DNA of 5,280 nt, from positions 1-5,280 of the forward strand of contig JAESRR010000253.1 of NCBI GenBank assembly GCA_016764535.1. Direction: 5' to 3'. Every line of letters starts with the position of its first letter. The first letter of the stretch is position 1. The stretch is from Cohaesibacteraceae bacterium. GTDB lineage: Bacteria; Pseudomonadota; Alphaproteobacteria; Rhizobiales; Cohaesibacteraceae. Of this stretch, positions 1 through 5,280 are shown piece by piece. Made by a program: the position numbers and the translations under genes. The notes beneath the pieces were generated by a model. That model saw nothing but the letters and a program-made list of their open reading frames with translations, was not told the origin of the DNA and ran no database searches.

Positions 1-1035
1 ATGACGGTTGAATCCCTGATCGTTAATATATCATGCGGCCGTTTGGGTAGCGATACCTTCAGTGCCTCTGTGGCTCTTGATGGTCATGAAGTCGAAAAAG
101 CCGACATTCAACGCGTACTGGGTGCGGGTTCGGTTCATTCGGTAGAGGATGGCCGATCGGTCGTTCATTCATTGCCTATTGGATATGCACTCGACGGTAA
201 TGGCGGTATTCAGGATCCATGCGGGATGTTGGGACACCAGCTGGGTGTTGATATGCACGTGGTTACTGCTGAGTCTGCGCCATTGCGCAATCTCGAACTT
301 TGCATTAATCGCTGCCACCTTGATGTTGAAGCCATGGTTGCAACTCCATATGCAAGTGCGCTTTCGGCGCTGGTGGATGATGAAGGTGAACTGGGTGTGG
401 CCTGTGTGGATATGGGCGGTGGCACGACAACAATCTCGGTGTTTGTTGAAGGGCAGTTCGTGCATGTTGACGGGATTGCTTTGGGCGGCCATCACGTCAC
501 CATGGATCTTGCCAGAGGACTATCAACCAGACTGGTTGATGCAGAGCGAATAAAGACCCTTCATGGCAGCGCCTTGCCCGGTATTTCAGATGATAACGGT
601 CTTTTGACGGTCCCGCCGGTTGGCGAAGATGAACGAGATGTACCTCATCAGGTGCCGCGTTCCGCACTAGTGCGAATTATTCGTCCAAGGGTGGAAGAAA
701 TTCTCGAATTGCTGCGTGATAGATTGGAAGAATCCGGTTTTTCCTCGCATGTTGGACGACGTGTTGTGCTCACAGGTGGTGCCAGTCAGTTGACAGGTAT
801 GGCCGAAACCGCCCGGCGAATTCTGGGACGAAATGTGCGATTGGGTCGACCTCTCGGTGTATCCGGATTGCCGGAAATGGCACGTGGACCTGCCTTTTCA
901 ACGTCAGTAGGTTTGCTGATTTATCCTCAAATCGCTCAAATAGAGCGAATTGTTTCACGAAGAACTACCAGCAGGTTGACCGGTACGGGGGGATATTTTT
1001 CTCGCATGGGTCAGTGGATCAGGGAGAGCTTCTAG
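1..1035 (+). CDS. ftsA: Cell division protein FtsA, 5'-truncated by window edge
   Basis: FtsA is an actin-like ATPase that tethers FtsZ filaments to the cytoplasmic membrane and recruits later division proteins. The 344 residues seen here lack roughly the first 80-100 of a usual ~410-440-residue protein, including the first phosphate motif. The ATG at base 1 is therefore probably an internal Met (family members read through a V/M-TVESL stretch here), not the start. Visible in order: the 1C/SHS2 region (about residues 1-85, with LPIGYALDG and LGVDMHVVT); the phosphate-2 motif VDMGGGTTTI (136-145); the adenosine motif VLTGGASQLTG (256-266); and a C-terminal amphipathic membrane-targeting helix after a short linker (330-344, ending GQWIRESF). 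The frame is intact to a TAG stop. The position directly before ftsZ is the classic dcw arrangement. Identification is firm; only the true start is unseen. Confidence 0.97.
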   Translation: MTVESLIVNISCGRLGSDTFSASVALDGHEVEKADIQRVLGAGSVHSVEDGRSVVHSLPIGYALDGNGGIQDPCGMLGHQLGVDMHVVTAESAPLRNLELCINRCHLDVEAMVATPYASALSALVDDEGELGVACVDMGGGTTTISVFVEGQFVHVDGIALGGHHVTMDLARGLSTRLVDAERIKTLHGSALPGISDDNGLLTVPPVGEDERDVPHQVPRSALVRIIRPRVEEILELLRDRLEESGFSSHVGRRVVLTGGASQLTGMAETARRILGRNVRLGRPLGVSGLPEMARGPAFSTSVGLLIYPQIAQIERIVSRRTTSRLTGTGGYFSRMGQWIRESF

Positions 1036-1036
1036 A

Positions 1037-1138
1037 ATGGAAGCCTTTAACAAAATGGATCGAAGAACCGATCTCCTAATTGGAACCAGTGGCCGGTTCA
1101 GTTGCCGGAACCCACAGAACAACACGAGGGTGTTATGA
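1037..1138 (+). CDS. Possible 33-residue small ORF linking ftsA and ftsZ
   Basis: This open frame exactly fills the ftsA-ftsZ gap. Its ATG lies one base after the ftsA TAG, and its TGA (1136-1138) overlaps the ftsZ ATG (1135-1137) as ATGA, the usual signature of translational coupling. A strong purine-rich Shine-Dalgarno, AGGGAGAG at 1021-1028 inside the end of ftsA, sits 8 bases before the ATG. The peptide begins [14 protein letters not shown] and ends NNTRVL. It has six Arg/Lys against three Asp/Glu, one Cys (C23), and no signal peptide or membrane segment. I recognise no family. It could be a real small protein, a leader whose translation delivers ribosomes to ftsZ, or a chance frame: 33 codons without a stop is not rare. 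The SD could also be a by-product of the FtsA codons for R-E-S. Confidence 0.35.
   Translation: MEAFNKMDRRTDLLIGTSGRFSCRNPQNNTRVL
1126..1130 (+). promoter_or_regulatory. Ribosome binding site deciding the ftsZ start
   Basis: GAGGG lies 4 bases before the ATG at 1135. It supports that ATG over the in-frame TTG at 1102, which has no comparable purine run at the right distance. The resulting N-terminus, [21 protein letters not shown], matches the usual alphaproteobacterial FtsZ start. Confidence 0.7.
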
Positions 1139-2934
1139 CGATCAATCTGAAGATGCCCGATATCACGGAGCTTAAGCCTCGGATCACCGTATTCGGTGTG
1201 GGTGGTGCTGGTGGCAATGCTGTCAATAACATGATCCAGGCAGGCCTTGATGGTGTCGATTTTGTAGTTGCAAATACCGATGCACAGGCATTGACAACGT
1301 CCAAAGCCGAACGTCTTGTTCAGATGGGTGTCGCGGTAACCGAAGGACTGGGTGCGGGATCGCAACCTGAAATCGGACGTGCCGCTGCTGAAGAAGTTAT
1401 TGATGAAATCAATGACCATCTTTCGGGCGCTCATATGGCATTTATCACCGCTGGAATGGGTGGTGGTACCGGAACTGGAGCTGCCCCTGTAATTGCCAGA
1501 GCGGCACGTGAACATGGTATTTTGACTGTTGGTGTTGTGACCAAGCCGTTTCAGTTTGAAGGTCAGCGGCGGATGCGTATCGCCGAAAATGGCATCGATG
1601 AGCTGCAAAAACATGTAGATACATTGATCTGTATTCCCAATCAGAACCTTTTCCGGATTGCCAATGAAAAAACAACATTTGCCGATGCATTCAGCATGGC
1701 GGATGAAGTGCTATATTCCGGCGTTGCCTGTATAACCGATCTTATGGTCAAGGAAGGCCTGATCAACCTAGATTTTGCTGATGTTCGCTCCGTAATGCGT
1801 GAGATGGGCAAAGCTATGATGGGCACAGGTGAAGCTTCGGGTGATAACCGGGCCATTCAGGCTGCAGAAGCGGCGATTTCAAATCCCTTGCTTGATGATG
1901 TATCGATGAGTGGCGCTCGTGGATTGTTAATTTCAATCACTGGCGGCAAAGACATGACATTGTTTGAAGTTGATGAAGCTGCTACCCGTATTCGTGAGGA
2001 AGTCGACGAAGACGCAAATATCATTCTGGGAGCAACTTTTGATGATTCGCTTGAAGGATCGATCCGGGTGTCTGTGGTTTCAACCGGGATCGATACTGAA
2101 GTAGCTGTTTCGTCACCGGCAGAAGATCGTATGGCTGAGCTTACGCAGCGACTTCGTGCTGCAACACAGGACATTGGTCGTAAATCCTTTGCTTCAGCTG
2201 TGGCCAAGCCTGTTACTGAAACTACATTGGCAACAGAGGCAGCTGTTAGCCGCGTTGAACGGGAAATTGCTTTACCATCGGTTTCTGATCTCACAGCAAC
2301 TCCAACATCAAATGATCCAGAAGTTACGATAAAGCCTTTCGTTCCCCAGCAGGCTTTTGAACCAGAGGCACAGCCTGGCCTTGATCCAATGCCGCTGACC
2401 CAGGTCAGCGTGCAGGAAGCCGGTACCATACCACAATCGTTTATTCCTGCCGAGGCCGAAACACCTGAGCTTGCACAACCACGTATGCCACGGGTCGATG
2501 AACTTCCTGCGATGGTTCAAAGAGAAATTCAGGCTCAAACCCAGGATCCAGCTGTACCGGCTACTGATGAAGAAGGGCGGCCTTTAAGTTTGCTTCGTCG
2601 CCTGGCCAATGTCGGCCTGGGGCGCAGGGAAGAAGACCAGAATGTAAATCCTGCTGTCAGCCAGCCATTGGACGCGACTCATGGAGCATTTCAGGAACCG
2701 ATAACGCCTGCGCAGCATGACGTTGGGCAAATGCAAAATCAGCCGGTCTCCCGAGCTGTTCAGGAGCCTGTAAATGAATATGCAAAGCGTGCGCCGCGGC
2801 CGTCCAGCCCTGATGGGCTGTATAGTCCGCAGCAGGGCTCGCTCGATTCTACCGGCAGGGCAGCAGTTCAACAACCTCTGAATGACGCGGAACAGCTTGA
2901 AATTCCTGCGTTTTTACGACGTCAGAGTAACTAG
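1135..2934 (+). CDS. ftsZ: Cell division GTPase FtsZ
   Basis: FtsZ is a tubulin-like GTPase that polymerises into the cytoplasmic Z-ring and organises septal wall synthesis. From the ATG at 1135 it is 599 residues. The N-terminal nucleotide-binding part has [14 protein letters not shown] (20-33), VANTDAQAL (45-53) and the tubulin signature GGGTGTG (109-115). The catalytic synergy loop [11 protein letters not shown] (211-221, with N211, D213 and D216) follows, and the folded core ends near 320. After it comes a long, Pro/Gln/Glu-rich, presumably disordered linker (about 325-585), and then the conserved tail [12 protein letters not shown] (588-599) that docks onto FtsA and other partners. Long linkers are typical of alphaproteobacteria; E. 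coli FtsZ is only 383 residues. A TTG start at 1102 would add 11 residues but lacks ribosome-binding and family support. A strong terminator follows, so ftsZ probably ends its transcription unit. Confidence 0.98.
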   Translation: MTINLKMPDITELKPRITVFGVGGAGGNAVNNMIQAGLDGVDFVVANTDAQALTTSKAERLVQMGVAVTEGLGAGSQPEIGRAAAEEVIDEINDHLSGAHMAFITAGMGGGTGTGAAPVIARAAREHGILTVGVVTKPFQFEGQRRMRIAENGIDELQKHVDTLICIPNQNLFRIANEKTTFADAFSMADEVLYSGVACITDLMVKEGLINLDFADVRSVMREMGKAMMGTGEASGDNRAIQAAEAAISNPLLDDVSMSGARGLLISITGGKDMTLFEVDEAATRIREEVDEDANIILGATFDDSLEGSIRVSVVSTGIDTEVAVSSPAEDRMAELTQRLRAATQDIGRKSFASAVAKPVTETTLATEAAVSRVEREIALPSVSDLTATPTSNDPEVTIKPFVPQQAFEPEAQPGLDPMPLTQVSVQEAGTIPQSFIPAEAETPELAQPRMPRVDELPAMVQREIQAQTQDPAVPATDEEGRPLSLLRRLANVGLGRREEDQNVNPAVSQPLDATHGAFQEPITPAQHDVGQMQNQPVSRAVQEPVNEYAKRAPRPSSPDGLYSPQQGSLDSTGRAAVQQPLNDAEQLEIPAFLRRQSN

Positions 2935-2955
2935 GTCTTTTATAATTGAATCGGT

Positions 2956-2987
2956 AATGCCGGAGCTATCAGCTCCGGCATTTTGTT
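2956..2987 (+). terminator. Intrinsic terminator after ftsZ
   Basis: There is a perfect 12-bp inverted repeat: AATGCCGGAGCT (2956-2967), loop ATC, and AGCTCCGGCATT (2971-2982). It runs into TTTTGTT (2981-2987), 21 bases after the ftsZ stop. The GC-rich stem, tight loop and U-rich tail fit a Rho-independent terminator on the + strand. The T-run is short, so some read-through into lpxC is possible. The opposite strand has no comparable T-run, so it is probably one-directional. Confidence 0.85.
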
Positions 2988-3199
2988 GCCTGGGCCAATC
3001 CAGTATTGTTTGTTCAGTCAAATTGATTTGTGTTTCCCCATGTAACAATGGGTAAGAAAGCGTGATTTTCTATTCTGCGTTCCAATCAGTATGTTTGTGC
3101 TTAACAACTGGTTGAAGTGAGCCTTCCAATACGCTCCAAACAATCGGATACGGTCGAGGCCGTTGAATGGGGTAGCCGGGAACAGGCTCGGGGGAATAC

Positions 3200-4162
3200 A
3201 TGTCGTCTCTACAGAATACAAAACAAATTACTTTGTGTGAACGCGTCACAATGCAAGGTGTCGGGGTTCATAGCGGCAAGCCCGTTTCCATGACGATACA
3301 CCCCGGTGATGTGAATACGGGGATTGTTTTTCTTCGAACGGATCCGGTTACAGGCAGGGAATTCGAAGTTCCTGCGAATTATAAAACTGTGCTTGATACC
3401 CGATTGTGTACGACAATTGGTGTGGCCGGACGCGGAATGGTCGCGACAATTGAACATCTGATGGCTGCTTTCTTCGGTTATGGAATAGATAATGCCATTG
3501 TTGAACTGGATTCCAATGAAGTCCCTGTGATGGATGGATCATCAAGGCAGTTCCTTGATGCTTTTGACCAGGCAGGCCTCAAACAGCAATCCGCGTTACG
3601 TCGCTATCTCAAAATTCTCAAGCCTGTTCGTGTTGAAAGTGGCGAGTCATTTGGAGAACTGCTTCCGTATGCCGGTAGACGGTTTGAAGTGGAGATTTCA
3701 TTTGATTGTCCAACTATTGGCACCCAATCGTTCAGGGATGAAATGTCTCCGGCGATTTTTCGCGAACATATTAGCAGGGCACGCACATTTGGATTTATGC
3801 GTGATGTAAAAACCCTCTGGGCGAATAATCTTGCTCTCGGGTCTTCTCTGGATAACTCGGTGGTTATCGATGATGACGATTCTATCGTAAATCCCGAGGG
3901 TTTACGTTATGAGGAAGAGTTCGTGAGGCATAAAACACTTGATGCTGTTGGAGATCTGGCTTTGGCCGGATTTCAGATTGAGGGCATTTACAAATCTTAC
4001 CGTGGTGGTCATACACTTAACTTTAAGGTTCTTGAGGCTTTATTTGCTGACGACAGTGCCTGGGAAATTACAGATAGCGAAGTTCGGGTGATACGGGAGC
4101 CTGGAAGAGCATCCTATGCCAATGCTGCAATATCTCCGGTTTTTGGACCCGAAGTTTCCTGA
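3200..4162 (+). CDS. lpxC: UDP-3-O-acyl-N-acetylglucosamine deacetylase LpxC
   Basis: LpxC is a cytosolic zinc amidase that removes the acetyl group from UDP-3-O-acyl-GlcNAc, the committed step of lipid A synthesis. At 320 residues it is close to the usual 300-320. The fold is a tandem repeat of two domains. Visible motifs: GVGVHSGKPV (20-29); the catalytic/zinc motif TIEHLMAA (83-90, E85 base and H86 zinc ligand); the MDGSS stretch (111-115); the substrate-binding ARTFGFM (194-200); the zinc motif HKTLDAVGDLAL (244-255, H244 and D248 ligands); and the catalytic His in RGGHTLNF (H271). No key residue is missing. The ATG start is supported by GGGGGA at 3190-3195, 4 bases upstream. lpxC after ftsZ is the common dcw order, but here a terminator separates the two, so lpxC probably has its own promoter within 2988-3199; I could not find a convincing one. 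Confidence 0.98.
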   Translation: MSSLQNTKQITLCERVTMQGVGVHSGKPVSMTIHPGDVNTGIVFLRTDPVTGREFEVPANYKTVLDTRLCTTIGVAGRGMVATIEHLMAAFFGYGIDNAIVELDSNEVPVMDGSSRQFLDAFDQAGLKQQSALRRYLKILKPVRVESGESFGELLPYAGRRFEVEISFDCPTIGTQSFRDEMSPAIFREHISRARTFGFMRDVKTLWANNLALGSSLDNSVVIDDDDSIVNPEGLRYEEEFVRHKTLDAVGDLALAGFQIEGIYKSYRGGHTLNFKVLEALFADDSAWEITDSEVRVIREPGRASYANAAISPVFGPEVS

Positions 4163-4186
4163 TAAACCAGCATTTTTTGGCCATAT

Positions 4187-4214
4187 TTGCGGACAATATT
4201 TCATTCGGTATACA
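4187..4214 (+). promoter_or_regulatory. Weak sigma-70-like promoter candidate for bamD-recN
   Basis: TTGCGG (4187-4192) is followed after 16 bases by TATACA (4209-4214). The -35 box matches the consensus only in TTG, while the -10 box is fair. Transcription would start near 4221, giving a ~110-base leader that begins at the hairpin at 4222-4257. It is offered because the 169-base gap after lpxC is long for simple read-through. Read-through from lpxC is equally possible, since I see no clear terminator after lpxC. Confidence 0.22.
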
Positions 4215-4221
4215 TATGTCG

Positions 4222-4257
4222 CCCAGAGCGTCGGGAAACTTCCTGCGCGGCTCTTGG
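4222..4257 (+). other. Imperfect hairpin in the bamD leader
   Basis: Outer arms CCCAGAGC (4222-4229) and GCTCTTGG (4250-4257) pair with one mismatch. Inside them, CGGGA (4232-4236) pairs with TCCTG (4241-4245) through one G-U pair around an AACT loop. Unpaired bases between the two stems make a small internal loop. No T-run follows, so it is not a standard terminator. It could be a leader structure affecting mRNA stability or translation, or a remnant without function. Confidence 0.35.
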
Positions 4258-4316
4258 AATGTGTATGTTGATGGAGTATTGCAGGGGTAATATTTCTTAT
4301 ACAAAGTTGTGTGTTT

Positions 4317-4320
4317 AGGA
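4317..4320 (+). promoter_or_regulatory. Probable ribosome binding site for bamD
   Basis: AGGA lies 11 bases before the ATG at 4332, a rather long but workable spacing. The in-frame GTG at 4311 lies upstream of this site and has no purine run of its own, so the ATG at 4332 is preferred. Confidence 0.5.
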
Positions 4321-4331
4321 TAACTGGCATT

Positions 4332-5147
4332 ATGTCTAATTGGATGCGTATTGTTGTAACTGGCATTTTGCTCGGTTTTTTGGCCGGCTGCTCTTCGTCA
4401 GGGACAGAAGAACTGGCCACTTTTCAGGAAGATCCGGCAGATCAATTATTTAATGAGGGTTTGACCTACCTGAATGCAGGTAAAACGAAAAAAGCCAAAG
4501 AGAAATTCGCAGCTCTGGATCGGCAACATCCGTATTCTGAATATGCACGACGGGCAATGGTACTGTCAGCCTATGCACATTACAGCAACGGCGAGCATGA
4601 TGACGCAATTCAGCAAGCCAAAAGATTTGTTACGTTGTATCCGGGACATGATGATGTCGCATACGCGTATTATATTATTGGACAGTCCTACTTTAAACAA
4701 ATCCCTGATGTAACAAGAGATCAAAAGCAAACGCAACGCGCTCTGGGTGCAATGCGGGAAGTAATTCGTCGGTTCCCGGATTCTGAGTATGCCGGTGATG
4801 CAAGGCTGAAGATAACAATCACCCTTGATCAACTGGCTGGTAAGGAAATGCAGGTCGGGCGATATTATCAGGAACGCAAAGAATATATTGCGGCTGTTAA
4901 TCGCTATAAATACGTGGTTTCCAATTATCAAACAACAAGGCATTCGGAAGAAGCCCTGTATCGTCTTACTGAATCATATTTGTCGATGGGCATTGTTACG
5001 GAAGCCCAGACGGCAGCCGCTATCCTGGGTCATAACTTTCCGGAAAGCGACTGGTATGCACAAGCCTATGGTCTTTTGGGCAAAGGCGGTGTAAAGCCAG
5101 AAGTGAATAAGGGTTCATGGATCAGTCGCGTTTTTAAACGCTCTTAA
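4332..5147 (+). CDS. bamD: Outer membrane assembly lipoprotein BamD
   Basis: BamD (ComL/YfiO family) is a periplasm-facing lipoprotein of the outer membrane. It binds BamA and incoming beta-barrel proteins in the BAM insertion complex. From the ATG at 4332 it has 271 residues, slightly longer than the ~245 of E. coli. It starts with a lipoprotein signal peptide: short polar/basic stretch, hydrophobic core (residues 6-17) and lipobox LAGC with Cys20 as the lipidated residue. Ser at position +2 fits outer-membrane sorting. Five tetratricopeptide-like helical repeats then run from about 35 to 250, including AYYIIGQSYF (112-121), the RALGAMREVIRRFPDSEYA region (136-154) and the GRYYQERKEYIAAVNRY region (176-192). 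The C-terminus is short and basic (VFKRS). A GTG at 4311 would add seven residues ahead of the signal peptide and is less likely. recN follows after 14 bases, so the two are probably co-transcribed. Confidence 0.95.
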   Translation: MSNWMRIVVTGILLGFLAGCSSSGTEELATFQEDPADQLFNEGLTYLNAGKTKKAKEKFAALDRQHPYSEYARRAMVLSAYAHYSNGEHDDAIQQAKRFVTLYPGHDDVAYAYYIIGQSYFKQIPDVTRDQKQTQRALGAMREVIRRFPDSEYAGDARLKITITLDQLAGKEMQVGRYYQERKEYIAAVNRYKYVVSNYQTTRHSEEALYRLTESYLSMGIVTEAQTAAAILGHNFPESDWYAQAYGLLGKGGVKPEVNKGSWISRVFKRS

Positions 5148-5161
5148 CTCATTGAGAAGTC

Positions 5162-5280
5162 ATGCTGGCAACGCTTGCCGTTCGCGATATAGTCTTAATT
5201 GATCAACTTGATATCGATTTTTCATCAGGTATGACCGTTCTGACGGGTGAAACAGGTGCCGGTAAATCTATTTTGCTCGA
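5162..5280 (+). CDS. recN: DNA repair protein RecN, 3'-truncated by window edge
   Basis: Only the first 39 codons are present, but they are diagnostic. The start [20 protein letters not shown] has the RecN N-terminal strand pattern and is followed by the Walker A motif GETGAGKS (residues 29-36) and then ILL. RecN is a cytoplasmic SMC-like ATPase of about 550 residues, with a long coiled coil, that acts on double-strand breaks in RecA-dependent recombination. The N-terminus alone carries Walker A; the coiled coil, signature motif and Walker B lie beyond the window. The ATG at 5162 is preceded by GAGAAG (5154-5159), a modest ribosome binding site. The gene begins 14 bases after the bamD stop with no terminator between, the common alphaproteobacterial bamD-recN arrangement. 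Confidence 0.93.
   Translation, partial: MLATLAVRDIVLIDQLDIDFSSGMTVLTGETGAGKSILL

Noticed and set aside
1092..1108. Direct repeat GCCGG...GCCGG, 12 bases apart, in the ftsA-ftsZ gap
   Set aside because: Two five-base copies are too short and too few to call a repeat or operator.
955..1614. 219-codon open frame on the - strand opposite the ftsA end and ftsZ start
   Set aside because: It is antisense to strongly conserved FtsA and FtsZ coding sequence. Its translation shows no recognisable domain, and no ribosome binding site stood out. Long antisense frames are a common by-product of codon bias.
1857..2429. 190-codon open frame on the - strand opposite ftsZ
   Set aside because: It is Ser/Thr/Ala-rich low-complexity translation in the complement frame of real FtsZ codons. 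It has no independent support.
3040..3120. Mini-ORFs in the lpxC leader (ATG-TAA at 3040, five codons at 3048, nine codons at 3091)
   Set aside because: None has a ribosome binding site, and frames this short are expected by chance.
4151..4242. 9-base complementarity between the lpxC end (4151-4159, GAAGTTTCC) and the leader (4234-4242, GGAAACTTC)
   Set aside because: One arm is lpxC coding sequence, the spacing is 74 bases, and a 9-bp match at this range is not strong. It competes with the local hairpin and has no further support.
4216..4290. 24-codon open frame (starts MSPRASGNF) upstream of bamD
   Set aside because: There is no Shine-Dalgarno before its ATG, and it does not overlap or abut the bamD start. 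It is likely chance, and part of it is the hairpin sequence.
1..5280. Mobile element, prophage, CRISPR or horizontally acquired insertion
   Set aside because: All genes are conserved housekeeping genes in expected order and on one strand. No terminal repeats, integrase or transposase fragments, repeat arrays or abrupt composition change were seen.

Overview
This window is an ordinary, well-conserved piece of an alphaproteobacterial chromosome. It covers the 3' end of the dcw (division and cell wall) cluster and the genes that usually follow it. All genes are on the + strand, in the order ftsA (5' end cut off by the window) - ftsZ - lpxC - bamD - recN (3' end cut off). The alphaproteobacterial assignment rests on this order, on the FtsZ start and core sequence, on the long FtsZ C-terminal linker ending in a LEIPAFLRR tail, and on the FtsA sequence. 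Base composition looks moderate, around half G+C by eye. Genus is not resolvable from this; a Rhodospirillales-like or other moderate-GC lineage is only a guess. LpxC and BamD show a Gram-negative envelope with lipid A and a BAM complex.

Layout. Positions 1-1035 hold the C-terminal ~344 residues of FtsA, including the membrane-targeting helix. The 99-base ftsA-ftsZ gap is spanned exactly by an open frame of 33 codons (1037-1138). It has a strong Shine-Dalgarno sequence and ends in an ATGA overlap with ftsZ, so it is either a tiny peptide gene or a translational-coupling device. FtsZ (1135-2934, 599 residues) is followed at once by a near-ideal intrinsic terminator (2956-2987). The 265-base ftsZ-lpxC gap otherwise holds an lpxC leader with no clear promoter. 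LpxC (3200-4162) is complete with all its zinc and catalytic residues. The 169-base lpxC-bamD gap holds a weak promoter candidate and an imperfect hairpin. BamD (4332-5147) is a complete lipoprotein, and recN starts 14 bases later and runs off the end with its Walker A motif visible.

How the genes work together. FtsA anchors FtsZ filaments to the inner membrane for septation. LpxC commits UDP-acyl-GlcNAc to lipid A synthesis. BamD is the essential lipoprotein partner of BamA in outer-membrane protein insertion. RecN is an SMC-like DNA repair protein. The terminator suggests that ftsA-ftsZ ends one transcription unit, lpxC starts another, and bamD-recN are probably co-transcribed.

I see no mobile element, CRISPR array, tRNA or rRNA, and no undescribed multi-gene system. 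The items most worth a second look are the small ORF between ftsA and ftsZ, a basic amphipathic block inside the FtsZ linker, and the structured bamD leader.
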